The position numbers and the translations under genes were made by a program. Positions 1-9,600 of a stretch of DNA of 64,000 nucleotides are shown piece by piece. The notes under the pieces are model-generated. The model worked only from the letters and a program-made list of their open reading frames with translations. It did not search any database and was not told the origin of the DNA. Position 1 is the stretch's first letter. The number at the start of each line of letters is the position of its first letter. The DNA is from Tillus elongatus (taxonomy: Eukaryota; Arthropoda; Insecta; Coleoptera; Cleridae), in NCBI GenBank assembly GCA_964006375.1, contig OZ023268.1:84951835-85015834 (forward strand), written 5' to 3'.

Positions 1-40
1 CAATCATTCACTACATTTATTGCCTCTTGAAGAGTACTTG

Positions 41-253
41 CTAGTATTTGCCCCTAACCATTATGACTAGATCATCAGCATACGTCTGGACCTCAACCTC
101 CCACAGTCCCATAAATGGATATACATGTGGCGATAAATATCTTTTAAGAGAATATTCCAAAACTTTATTGAAATGTGACATTATTACGATCTGCCTGTAA
201 TTTTCAGTAAGAATGTAATCTCTTTTCTTATGAATAGGACTGGCCTGAGACAT
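41..253 (-). pseudogene. LINE reverse transcriptase fragment
   Basis: Read on the - strand, this short open stretch joins two recognisable parts of a non-LTR reverse transcriptase. One resembles the finger region (HKKRDYILTENYRQ, compare the usual KKGD..PxNYRPIS). The other is the palm motif TYADDLVIMVRG, with the catalytic aspartate pair. The roughly 100 residues that normally separate them are missing, so the fragment is internally deleted or recombined. The YADD-VIxVRG form is the one seen in the RNase H-bearing LOA/I-like elements elsewhere in this window. It lies in the dlg5 intron left of the first visible exon and is not a functional gene. Confidence 0.6.
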
Positions 254-299
254 TTTCCAGAGTTGAGTTGGGTTGTGTTGCTTTGTTTAAAAGAATCAC

Positions 300-745
300 A
301 CCACCTTTTCTCAGAGCAGAGTGATACATGCTTATGATACAAGATGCCAAGTTTTACTACCTGATGCTCACTCAACGGCCTTTTGCCAGGAAAATGTTTT
401 TTTATAACAGTTGTCGTTTTTATAATGCCCTGCCTAGTGAAATTAGAGGATTGAACACATTTACTATTTTTTTTAATCTTTGAAAGATTACCTTTGTCAA
501 AAGGGATGTTATTTCCTCGATGAGTTCTTCTTGTTATTTATTTAATGATATATTTTTTAGTTATGTTGATTATGTATATAGTTTTTATATTTTACTTGTT
601 TTTAATTATGCTTTGTGTACTATAGTTTACAATCTTGTATTATTATTGATGGACATGTACATTTTTTTAACAATATCACGAAGTAGGAACATAAATTGTA
701 TAACTGGTACCTGTGAAATTAAGATATCTATCTATCTATCTATTC
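300..745 (+). pseudogene. LINE ORF2 C-terminal end with (TATC)n tail
   Basis: The + strand, with frame changes, reads HAYDTRCQ, then FYNALPSEIRGLN-like text, then a hydrophobic tail. This is the usual C-terminus of CR1/jockey-type ORF2 (an HxYxTR motif followed by YN.LP..I). The segment ends in a short (TATC)n run at 722-742, a common 3' tail of such elements. It is a decayed 5'-truncated LINE copy in the dlg5 intron. The 79-aa open frame at 520-759 is part of this relic, not a gene. Confidence 0.5.
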
Positions 746-1081
746 TTCTTCATAATTAATTTTCTCCTTATAATACAATTCCTCTAGATAGGCTCTTCCG
801 TGTTTAACAATATCTTTTCATTGTTGTCTTTTAAAACATGACTTTTTGTTCCTAGTTTATATTGTAATCTTGTGTCATGTGGTGGTAAGCTTTATCTAAC
901 TATCGTTTTTTTATTTAATTTTCAATTTAAAAAGATGTTCACAATGTTCCTGTTACACATTATATTTTGTCATTATCACTACAAATTACCGTTAATTGAA
1001 AAATACCAGTTAGATCAAGGGGAATCATTTTGTTTCTACTAAGATATTGAATTATTAATTCGTTCATTGCTCCTATTCTAG
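746..1081. other. dlg5 intron, no feature
   Basis: AT-rich intronic sequence running into the acceptor ttctag at 1081. I see no coding or repeat signal in it. Confidence 0.5.
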
Positions 1082-1581
1082 GACTTAGACTACTACAGGG
1101 AACAACATCGTGCCGCCATGAATCAGCTAGAAGTTTCCTCTCAAGATTCAGCTTCGTTAAGAACCAAATATGCTGAGCTTTTGGCAGAGAAGCAATGTCT
1201 GGAGAGCGAAAATCAGCGGCTACGCCAAGAGCTGAACAATGGTCCTGGTAATGCAGATAAGCTATTCCTGTCCCATTCCCAGGCACTCAGTAAGCTGGAG
1301 TTGGCACAGGATGAGAACAGCCGTCTGTTGAAGCAATGTGATCTAATGAACCAGGAAAGACAGGGCTTGCAGCGTCAAGTGGCTGACCTAAAAAACCAGG
1401 TGGTTAAATTATATAAAGACTACACTAAATATAGGGAGGCGCATCAGAAGTTACAGCAGCAGTATGATGATACTGAGAAGCAGCTGCTAGCTGTCAGGAT
1501 CAAAGCTAACAAAGACTTGAAGAGGCTTACTGATGAGAGAAACGCTACTATGAATGAGTATACACTTGTTATGAGTGAAAG
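1082..1581 (+). CDS. dlg5: DLG5 exon (coiled coil), first in window
   Basis: This exon follows an acceptor ending cctattctag and stops before the donor gtaggt at 1582. The frame is open from the first base (DLDYYREQHRAAMNQLE), so it is an internal exon and the ATG at 1118 is not the start. It encodes about 166 residues of heptad-rich coiled coil, dense in Leu, Glu, Gln and Lys, matching the DLG5 region after the N-terminal CARD-like segment. The exon ends with two bases of an Arg codon, completed by the first base of the next exon across a 74-bp intron. DLG5 is a membrane-associated guanylate-kinase scaffold that in known systems acts at cell junctions and in polarity and Hippo signalling. 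The coiled coil mediates association in the family. Upstream exons lie outside the window. Confidence 0.9.
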
Positions 1582-1655
1582 GTAGGTAACACTGTCTTAT
1601 CCTTTTCCTCTTTGCCAAACATGGTAGAAACATAATTATATTTTTGTCATTTCAG

Positions 1656-4430
1656 GGATACTGTCCACAAAGAAATGGAAAAACTAAGTGATGATTTGGC
1701 TCAGGCTTTAAAGAAAAGTAAGATGCTAGATACAGACAATAAGGAACTTTTACAGGAAAAGCAGGCTTTAAACTACCAGATGGAATCACTGAGGAGAGAG
1801 ATAGCCAGTGCTCTTCATGAACGTGACAAATCTGTAAAGGAATGCAATGACTTGAGAGAAAGAGTTGGAGATTTCGGCTCAAAGTCTAAGGAAGATAACA
1901 GAGGTTCCCAGGGTAGTAGACTGACAGATAGCTACCTCTCTGGAGAGAATGTCACTAGAAAAGATCTACTAATGCTGCGACATGATTCAAGGTCGATGAA
2001 CCAGAGACAGAGGCCTGACAACCTTGATCAGGCCAACCAAGAGCTTGAGTCATTGCGCAAGAGCTTGGATAAGGTTCAGAGTGAGCTTAATGAAGCTATT
2101 AAGGAGGCTGAAGTGAGCAAGGGAAGAAGAGACTGGGCATTCTCAGAGAGAGACAAGATTGTGTTGGAACGAGAGAGTATTCGTACTTTGTGTGATAATA
2201 TGAGAAAAGAACGAGATAGAGCAGTTTCAGAACTGGCAGAATCTTTAAGAGAATCTGATGCAGTAAAGAAACAACGTAATGAACTTCTGAAGGAAGTAAA
2301 AATGCTGAAGGAACTCTTGGAAGAACAACAGGAGGTTCAGCAGCACGCTGACACTGAATTGCTAGATGTAGACCTGACCGGGGCGGCTGGAAGTGACTTG
2401 GGGTTGTCGCTTGTTGGAGGTAGAGATGACCCAATCCGTCCAGGTGACACCACTGTTTATGTAGCTTCAGTGGCAAAGGGTTCTATTGCAGATGGTAAAC
2501 TTCGTCCTGATGACTGTATTTCTAGAGTTAATGATGTGGACTGTGCCGCTGTATCTAGGCGCATGGTGTTGGAGGCGATACGCTCCAGCCTGCCGCAGGC
2601 CAGAGTTGTAGTGAGGCGCAGAAGGAACGCTCCTGTTCGATGGATACACACCGCTCGTTTGGTACCTGGATGTCATGGCATCACTCTCAGAGCAGGCGTG
2701 TACATAGCCCGTATCAGTGATGGATCGTTAGCAGCCAGAGACCGCTCGCTAGCTGTTGGTGACAGGGTACTCAGGATAAATGACACTTCACTGGAAGAGA
2801 TTACTGACCTTGGCCCTGCTGTAGAAGCGCTTAATGACGATACCGCAGATGTTTTAACCATAACTACCCTAAAAATGGGGCCTCCTGACACTCCCAATGT
2901 GTTTGTGCCTGTGAGGAAGCTTCGTAAAGAAAACCGTAGTTCACAAACTGAAGATCTTGATACCTACCATGACGGAAAGTTTAGTGGAAGTAGCGGTGCA
3001 TGGTTGAGAGACAAGCTTGATCTTATGCGTGGTAGGAGACATTCTAAAGAGAAGTATAGAACTAATTCTCCTAATCCAGAACAGGCAATTGCAGAATTAG
3101 ACCTGGTGTTGGATAGTTATCATGGAAACAGCAGCAGTAATAACACTGGCACAATAAAACGTTCCAAGCCTAAGCACAAGGAAGATAAGAATGGAGGGAC
3201 ATGGCCGAAAGCACGTGCTCATGCTGTGCTTACAGGAGGTGCGGGTCCAGCGGGCACGAACACAGGTACTACGGTTGTACGTCCCAAGCGAGAGAGAGCT
3301 CCGCTTAGTCTTTTGGTAGACACAAAAGACTGTTGCAATCGCAACTCTACTCCATTGCCTCTGATTATGTCACCATTATCTCCTTCTCCTAGGTACCCAG
3401 TATTTCGTAGTTTGGATGGTGGTAGTGTCAACTCAGCAGCTGTAGTGGGTGACTCACTGGAGAAACTGCGTGGTAATCATCCTCACCGACACAGTCACCA
3501 CCTAGACTTAAAAGAACCCCCAGGAGCTGCTTACTATAGGAAGATGTTCGGAGGTAAGACAACCACTGGAGATTGGGAATTGTGGAACCGCAGTCTGCAC
3601 CACCCTTTCCAGCCACACCCCCACCCACATCAGACACAGTCACCACCGCCTTTACCACCTTCTGCACATCATGCATCTTCCAGAGATAGCTTTAGTTTTG
3701 AACCCAGTGGTTGGCATACCCATAGCTCTTCTACAGATTGCGGCTCTTATCTGCGTTATCAGCAGCACCAGCCGAGAGGTGGAGGAGTGCCTCCACATCA
3801 GCACCAACATCATCATCATCTGGATTACATGGAAGGTGGCACTTTTCCCAGGAATCAGAGGTTCAGAGTACCCTCAAACCCCAGCGTGGTGAGCAGTAAG
3901 CTGTCCACAGGCAGTATAGAACGTGGTGTTTGTACTGGCGGAGGTGGTGGTTCGGAACGTGGTAGTCCTGCTCCTATTTTTCACGTGGAAGTACTGAGTC
4001 AAGGTCCCTCAGAACTAAGACGTGTCCATATAGATAAGAGCAACGAACCTTTAGGCATACAGATCAACTGTCCTGAGAATGGTGGCATATTTGTAAGCAC
4101 AGTGAACGATGGTAGTCTGGCGAGCAGGGTAGGCCTTCAGATAGGTGATCAATTGCTTGAAGTGTGTGGTATTAACATGCGAAACGCTACGTATAACCTG
4201 GCGGCTAATGTGCTACGGCAGTGTGGTAACTCCATTACCATGTTGGTCCAGTACAGCCCAGATAAGTACAATGAGCTGAGAACCTCTTGTGACCCTTCCA
4301 GTGACGATGATGATGATCCTCCATCTACATCGGCGGCTTCTCCGCCGAGAGATGCTGATGATGCAACACCCTGTAACTCACCCAAACAGATTAGAAAGAT
4401 ACAGGGTTCCTGTTTACCACAGCTTACAAA
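1656..4430 (+). CDS. dlg5: DLG5 large exon: coiled coil, PDZ1, PDZ2, PDZ3
   Basis: A 2,775-bp exon bounded by the acceptor atttcag (1655) and the donor gtaagt (4431). Counting from 1657, residues 1-228 continue the coiled coil (SERDTVHKEMEKL is a DLG5 signature across the splice). PDZ1 is about residues 233-323 with carboxylate loop LGLSLVGG. PDZ2 follows at about 327-406 (HGITL, GDRVLRIND). A long low-complexity linker rich in Ser, Gly, Pro and His covers about 410-780, including His runs at 3610-3830. PDZ3 is about 785-868 (LGIQI, GDQLLEVCG). An acidic Asp tract follows. A linker between a PDZ pair and a second PDZ pair is the DLG5 layout. Translation past the donor would hit a stop, so splicing at 4430 is required. 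Confidence is high from domain order and reading-frame continuity. Confidence 0.95.
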
Positions 4431-4503
4431 GTAAGTGCTGCCTCATCCTATCCTATAAATTTATACAAAAAAGGTACATTAGGTATTTGTTGTCTAATTC
4501 TAG

Positions 4504-4769
4504 CGAAGAAGAGGCACCAAGATATTTGAACATGAAAACAATGAAAAGTTCAAATTTGGGCATATCATTAGTTGGAGGTAATGCAGCTGGTATCTTTATC
4601 CACTCTGTTCAGCCAGAATCACCAGCTTACCGTGCAGGTCTGCGTATTGGAGATCAGATATTGGAATATAATGGCAGTGATCTGAGACAAGCTACGGCTG
4701 AAGAGGCTGCCTATGAACTGGCTAAACCAGCAGATGAAGTCACAGTTCTTGCACAACAACGAATAGCAT
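4504..4769 (+). CDS. dlg5: DLG5 exon: PDZ4
   Basis: A 266-bp exon after a 73-bp intron (acceptor attctag at 4503, donor gtaagt at 4770). The split codon is aa plus c, giving Asn. It encodes one complete PDZ domain, with the carboxylate-binding loop LGISLVGG followed by GIFIHSVQPESPAYRAG and GDQILEYNG. This is the fourth and last PDZ of DLG5 and sits just before the SH3 exon, as in the family. The exon leaves one base (t) to begin the codon completed at 10058. The next intron is 5.3 kb and full of mobile elements. Confidence 0.92.
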
Positions 4770-4773
4770 GTAA

Positions 4774-4943
4774 GTATATCTTGTTCTTAATCTTCGTTAA
4801 TGACATTAAAAGTATCAACCCTTTAGAAACAACTAATTACCTTTTATGTACAAGGTGGTCTAAAAGTAATGGTGCACAGAGCAGCAGTAGATTCTTCAAA
4901 ATATTACAATATATCCAAACTTACCTTAATTCAAAAGATAAAA
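4774..4943 (+). other. dlg5 intron start, no feature
   Basis: The frame stays open past the donor to 4972. That text has no domain similarity and runs into LINE debris, so it is treated as intron. Confidence 0.4.
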
Positions 4944-5200
4944 TTAAAAGTGATACAGGGTCTTTAAAGTGAGAAATTGATTATTTTTAAAAGTCTTTGA
5001 GGTATTGGTTCCTGATTCTTGTGACAGTAGTAGTTGTGTAACCTCATGTTTTCTGCAGTGAATCCTCGTTATATCTGTGAATTTCTGTCGAACAGCTTCC
5101 CATCTCTTGCATTTGTATAGCGTGTGTTTCACGTCATCTCTCTATTCACAGTAGCTGCAGTGTTCTGTTTGGTCCTTGCCTTGAAAGTGCTTAAGATGCT
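4944..5200 (-). pseudogene. LINE ORF2 C-terminal CCHC fragment
   Basis: On the - strand the text reads CSYC, an in-frame stop, then HTLYKC, that is CX2C...HX4C, followed by RWEAVRQKFTDI. This is the zinc-knuckle-like end of ORF2 in RNase H-bearing LINEs of the I/LOA group (compare AQHIILCECKA in the element at 16660-18860). There are at least one stop and no neighbouring RT on this strand, so it is a short relic. Confidence 0.5.
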
Positions 5201-5259
5201 TGCATTGGGGAAAGGCCACATACTATTCCTTTTCAACATCTCTTCAGTATACAATCTAA

Positions 5260-6057
5260 TGCTGAGGAAGTAGATGAAATCACAGCTAAAATGCCGAAAT
5301 ATTGTTTACCATACCGCTTAGACCCTCTAACACACATAGTCAATTGTTCTTTGGGGAGTGGGGTGTTTCCTCTGCTTTGCTATAATCACACCTATTCCTA
5401 AATCAAACCAAAGACCAATTAGCATTCTATGTTGCCCTTCTAAAATATTTAAAAAAGTAGTGTATGTCCAGCTAAATGAACACCTAGAATACAATGAGAT
5501 TTTAACTAAATTTTAGTCAGGTTTTAGGAAAGGCTACATTTTCCACTCAGCTTTGTGCAAAATCACAAATGATGCCCCTGCTTTTGATAATGGGAAGATA
5601 CACAGGAGGTTTTCATTGATATGACTAGAGCTTTTGATTCCATTAATACTGAATTCCTGTTAGCAAAAATCATATAGTGTCAATGGTATTGAGCTAGACT
5701 GGTTTTGCGGCTATCTTGTGCACAGATGGCAGGCTGTTGTGTTTAGTACTGAAGGTTATCAGATGTCTACTTTTCCAGAGAGCACTCCGGGCGTTCCTTA
5801 GGGATACATTTCAGGACCCGTTCTTTTTTCACTCTATATATCGGATCTATCTAATATCATTGAATTTTTCAACTTGCACATCTAGTTGGCGACTTACAAA
5901 TGTATTTTTCCTTTAATGAATTAAACTCTATGTATGCGATGTAGCTTCTCAACCTTAATCTTCAAAAAATATCTAAATATGCAGCTGAAAACTGTCTAGA
6001 AGTTAATCCTGGAAAGCACAAGCCATACTGTTCAGCAGAAATAAGGTCGTTGGAGAA
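5260..6057 (+). pseudogene. CR1-like reverse transcriptase, 5' part
   Basis: Broken + strand coding for the RT domain of a CR1/jockey-type LINE. In order, with frame changes and stops, it reads ITPIPKSNQRPISIL (fingers), SGFRKG, MTRAFDSIN (motif A region) and GVPQGYISGPVLFSLYISDL (motif B region), then LEVNPGKHK (thumb side). It stops being RT at 6057, where the hammerhead-bearing repeat begins. The thumb resumes in frame at 8668, after a repeated 9-mer gttggagaa. The two halves are therefore one LINE split by an insertion. It lies sense within the 5.3-kb dlg5 intron and is plainly non-functional. Confidence 0.75.
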
Positions 6058-6073
6058 GGCTAGATGCATTCTC

Positions 6074-6142
6074 ACCACAATTATAACCATAGACCGGTTT
6101 CACTCTAATTAGAGCTCGTCAGTACGGCATACCAATTGTAGC
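6074..6142 (-). ncRNA. Hammerhead-ribozyme-like motif, copy E
   Basis: On the - strand: GCTACAATTGG (stem I side), CTGACGAG core, CTCTAATTAGAG hairpin (stem II), TGAAAC core, CCGGTCTATGG (stem III), then TAATTGTGGT, which pairs with the first strand over about 10 bp. The CUGACGA and GAAA core boxes are intact. It is antisense to dlg5 transcription. Confidence 0.65.
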
Positions 6143-6404
6143 GAAAATACACCTATAAAGTAATACGGCTATGGTATCCATCCTTCCAACACTAAGTGAA
6201 TGGTAAGACATGAAGCAACGTGCCGCCACCTAGTTGCAGAACCAAGTAGTATGCTGTCATGCCAGCTCCAAATAACACAAAGTGTTAAAAAATAGAAACT
6301 GTATACAACTAACTAACAATTCAGTAAATTGTCAGCCCTGACCCCCTGACAGAGTATGCAAGGTTAGATGCATTCTCACCACAATTAGAACCGTAGACCG
6401 GTTT

Positions 6405-6917
6405 CATTTTTGAGGAATTCAGTCCTGTGTTGCGGGATATCTAGTAGAAACAGAATGTAACTCAGACCTTCAAACGACAAGTTCTTGCAGATACGGTGGT
6501 GAATTCAGGTTTACAACTTTGTATATGAAGCAACTCGTATGGAGAAATCTTTTCTGAGTCATAGTTAGCCACCCTGCAGTTTGTCGGTATGGTGTAACAT
6601 GATGATACCTCCAAAGTGTATATGCAAATCTCAGACAATTTAGCATTTTCCATATGAGGTACTTATTTTCTGTGAGATAGGGACCATAGACAATGTCCAT
6701 ATAATTGATATGATTCAAAACAAAGTGGTCAGTCAGCATCAACTTCAAATTAGTCAACTCTAAATTATGAAAGCTCTTTTAATTTGAGAAAGGCAGTTTT
6801 GCACATGTGGTTGACTTGCCAGTTGAAAGTGAATGCTTCGTCCGATTGTAAACCAAGGCTTTTGAGCTCTTTGCTTCACTGTATGGCTTGTCCATTTAGT
6901 CCAAGATCAAGTTCTCC
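6405..6917 (-). pseudogene. Inverted copy of the CR1-like LINE 3' end
   Basis: Near-identical reverse complement of 8670-9190, coding on the - strand for the thumb and C-terminal region (HINYMDIVYGPYLTENKY and TAGWLTMTQKRFLHTSCF). It includes the same join between repeat monomer and LINE (gttggagaacttgatc). The inversion therefore arose after the repeat had inserted. See the palindrome finding. Confidence 0.75.
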
Positions 6918-7127
6918 AACGACACCAAGTGAGTGGTGAGACACCAAGCAACGTGCCGCCACCTAGTTGCGGAATCAAGTAGCATGTTGTCACGTCAGCT
7001 CCAAATAACACAAAGTGTTAAAAAATAGAGACTGTATACAACTAACTGACAATTTAGTAAATTGTCAGCCCTGGCCCATTTCTACTCTTAAGATAGGGAC
7101 AAAGTATGCAAGGTTAGATGCATTCTC

Positions 7128-7196
7128 ACCACAATCAGAACCGCAGACCGGTTTCACTCTAATTAGAGCTCGTCAGTACGGTGTACCAATTGTAGC
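7128..7196 (-). ncRNA. Hammerhead-ribozyme-like motif, copy F
   Basis: Read on the - strand, it carries CTGACGAG, a 4-6 bp stem II closed by TAATTA, TGAAAC, stem III ACCG/CGGT, and outer stem I strands ACAATTGG and TGATTGTGG. The core boxes are intact. Confidence 0.65.
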
Positions 7197-7448
7197 GAAA
7201 ATACACCTGGAAAGTAATACGTAATATACCATATTAGGGTAGAAATCGGCCAGAGCTGACAATTTACTAAATTGTTAGTTGGTTGTATACAGTCTCTATT
7301 TTTTAACACTTTGTGTCATTTGGAGCTGTGGTGACAACATACTATTTGGTTCCGCAACTAGGTGGCAGCACGTTGCTTCGTGTCTTACCACTCACTTAGT
7401 GTTGGAAGGCTGGCTACCCTAGCCATATTACTTTATAGCTGTATTTCC

Positions 7449-7518
7449 GCTACAATTGGTATGCCGTACTGACGAGCTCTAATTAAAGCGAAACCGGTCT
7501 ACGGTTCTAATTGTGGTG
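7449..7518 (+). ncRNA. Hammerhead-ribozyme-like motif, copy A
   Basis: On the + strand: GCTACAATTGG, CTGACGA at 7469-7475, stem II GCTC/AAGC (one mismatch), GAAA at 7490-7493, stem III ACCG/CGGT, then TTC and TAATTGTGGT. It is the only + strand copy in this array with both CUGANGA and GAAA intact. It is sense to dlg5. Confidence 0.65.
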
Positions 7519-7762
7519 ATAATGCATCTAGCCTTACATACTTTGTCCCTATATTAGGGTAGAAATGGGCCAGGGCTGACAATTTACTAAATTGTTAGTT
7601 GGTTGTATACAGTCTCTATTCTTTAACACTTTGTGTTATTTGGAGCTGGCGTGACAACATACTACTTGGTTCTGCAACTAGGTGGTGGCACGTTACTTTG
7701 GGTCTTACCACTCACTTAGTGTTGGAAGGCTGACTACCGTATTACTTTATAAGCGTATTTTC

Positions 7763-7831
7763 GCTACAATTGGTATGCCGTACTGACGAGCTCTAATTAG
7801 AGCAAAACCGTTCTGCGGTTCTAATTGTGTT
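7763..7831 (+). ncRNA. Hammerhead-like motif, copy B (core mutated)
   Basis: CTGACGA at 7783-7789 and stem II GCTC/GAGC are intact. The GAAA box reads AAAA (the essential G is lost), so I expect it to be inactive. Confidence 0.55.
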
Positions 7832-8081
7832 GAGAATGCATCTAGACTTACATACTTTGTCCCTGTATTAGGATAGAAATGGGCCAGGGCTGATAATTTA
7901 CTAAATTGTTAGTTGGTTGTATACAGTCTCTATTTTTTAACACTTTGTGTTATTTGGAGCTGGCATGACAACATACTACTTGGTTCCGCAACTAGATGGC
8001 GGTACGTTACTTTGGGTCTTACACTCACTTAGTGTTGGAAGGCTGACTACCATAGCCATATTACTTTATAAGCGTATTTTC

Positions 8082-8150
8082 GCTACAATTGGTATGCCAT
8101 ACTGGCGAGCTCTAATTAGAGCAAAACCGTTCTACGGTTCTAATTGTGGT
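8082..8150 (+). ncRNA. Hammerhead-like motif, copy C (core mutated)
   Basis: Same layout, but the first box reads CTGGCGA and the second AAAA. Two core positions differ from the ribozyme consensus. Confidence 0.5.
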
Positions 8151-8399
8151 GAGAATGCATCTAGCCTTACATACTTTGTCCCTGTATTAGGATAGAAATG
8201 GGCCAGGGCTGACAATTTACTAAATTGTTAGTTAGTTGTATACAGTCTCTATTTTTGAACACTGTGTTATTTGGAACTGGCGTAACAACATTCTACTTGG
8301 TTCCGCAACTAGGTGGCGGCACGTTGCTTCGTGTCTTACCACTTACTTAGTGTTGGAAGGCTTGCTAGCATAGCCGTATTACTTTATAAGTGTATTTTA

Positions 8400-8468
8400 G
8401 CTACAATTGGTATGCCGTACTGACGAGCTCTAATTAGAGCAAAACCGGTCTACAATTCTAATTGTGGT
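8400..8468 (+). ncRNA. Hammerhead-like motif, copy D (core mutated)
   Basis: CTGACGA is intact. GAAA reads AAAA, and the stem III 3' strand is changed (ACAATTC instead of ACGGTTC). Confidence 0.5.
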
Positions 8469-8667
8469 GAGAATGCATCTAGCCCTACATACTTTACCAT
8501 ATTAGGGTAGAAATGGGCCAGGGCTGACAATTTACTAAATTGTTAGTTGGTTGTATACAGTCTATATTTTTTAACACTGTTTTTGGGAGCTGTCGTGGCA
8601 ACATACTACTTGGTTCCGCAACTAGGTGGCGGCACGTTGCTTCGTGTCTTACTACTCACTTAATGTT

Positions 8668-9205
8668 GTTGGAGAACTTGATCTTGGACTAAATGGACAA
8701 GCCATACAGTGAAGCAAAGAGCTCAAAAGCCTTGGTTTACAATCGGACGAAGCATTCAGTTTCAACTGTCAAATCAACCACATGTGCAAAACTGCCTTTC
8801 TCAAATTAAAAGAGCTTTCATAATTTAGAGTTGACTAATTTGAAGTTGATGCTGACTGACCACTTTGTTTTGAATCATATCAATTATATGGACATTGTCT
8901 ATGGTCCCTATCTCACAGAAAATAAGTACCCCATATGGAAAATGCTAAATTGTCTTAGATTTGCATATACACTTTGGAGGTATCATCATGTTACACCATA
9001 CCGACAAACTGCAGGGTGGCTAACTATGACTCAGAAAAGATTTCTCCATACGAGTTGCTTCATATACAAAGTTGTAAACCTGAACTCACCACCGTATCTG
9101 CAAGAACTTGTCGTTTGAAGGTCTGAGTTACATTCTGTTTCTACTAGAAGTTGCTCTTTACTTCATATCCCGCAACACAGGACCGAATTCTTCAAAAACT
9201 CTTGC
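8668..9205 (+). pseudogene. CR1-like reverse transcriptase, 3' part
   Basis: This is the continuation of the LINE split at 6057. The thumb begins ELDLGLNGQAI and is followed by an open 95-codon stretch at 8831-9118, which includes NHINYMDIVYGPYLTENKY and RQTAGWLTMTQKRFLHTSCF. That is the conserved C-terminal domain following RT in CR1/jockey-type ORF2. A few stops and frame changes are present. The LINE text ends near 9205, ten bases before a SINE with its own target duplication. It is not functional. Confidence 0.75.
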
Positions 9206-9225
9206 CTAACAAGCTGTTTATATTT

Positions 9226-9589
9226 GTGTGTGTGTGTGTGTGTTTTTTATTTCTTTAACGTCAGCCTATTTCCGCGACTATGGCCAATCACCGACGCCAG
9301 GGAGCAGTTTCACCCCACTATCCTGGAAATGTTGTTGAAACCCCGTCTTTCTGTATGGAGGGTAGGGATCTTTAACGTGCCCAACATCGCATGGACACGG
9401 GACCGACGGCTTTACGCCCCCTCTGAAGGGCGGAACATGCAGACATTCAACTTGCTCAAATACAATGCCACAACCTCGGATGTTAATTGTACAGTATGTA
9501 CTGAAAAAGTGAAAGGAGTACCGTGGGATAGAACCCAGTACCCTTCAGTTCAGAGGCACACATTCTCACTATTGAACCACCAAGGCTCT
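9226..9589 (-). mobile_element. tRNA-derived SINE, full-length
   Basis: On the - strand the element starts at about 9589 with a tRNA-like head: box A-like TGGTTCAATAGTGAG and box B-like GGGTTCTATCCC about 40 bp later. It continues with an unrelated body (for example TAAAGCCGTCGGTCCCGTGT) and ends in AAAAAACACACAC at 9226-9245. An 11-bp direct repeat, tgtttatattt, lies on both sides (9215-9225 and 9590-9600), the mark of LINE-assisted insertion. Two 5'-truncated relatives lie at 19047-19316 and 22557-22853. Confidence 0.8.
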
Positions 9590-9600
9590 TGTTTATATTT

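Larger units (their letters stand above)
6058..8667. mobile_element. Hammerhead-bearing ~315-bp repeat complex (retrozyme-like)
   Basis: This insertion is made of ~315-bp monomers. On the + strand about 4.5 units lie head to tail from ~7245 to 8667; the landmark gttggaag recurs at 7401, 7721, 8033 and 8352. Units in opposite orientation fill 6058-6404 and 6917-7244. A 0.5-kb inverted LINE end (6405-6917) lies between the two reversed blocks. Every full monomer carries a motif of the form CUGACGA, 4-bp stem, GAAAC, short stem, UUC, which is the hammerhead ribozyme plan. The block is flanked by gttggagaa at 6049-6057 and 8668-8676. I see no open reading frame, so mobilisation would need another element's enzymes. 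No name is assigned. Confidence 0.75.

Noticed and set aside
520..759. 79-codon hydrophobic frame as a membrane protein
   Set aside because: It continues a LINE C-terminal relic and ends in its (TATC)n tail.
1652..2897. - strand frames over dlg5
   Set aside because: They are shadows of the coiled-coil and PDZ exon.
4289..4972. 227-codon frame as one gene
   Set aside because: It runs through the real splice sites of the PDZ4 exon. Only 4504-4769 is coding.
6058..8667. LTR retrotransposon
   Set aside because: Repeated blocks are tandem or inverted monomers, not paired LTRs, and no gag-pol text lies between them.
9530..9589. A functional tRNA gene
   Set aside because: Box A- and B-like motifs are present, but no cloverleaf closes, and the sequence is the head of a SINE with TSD.
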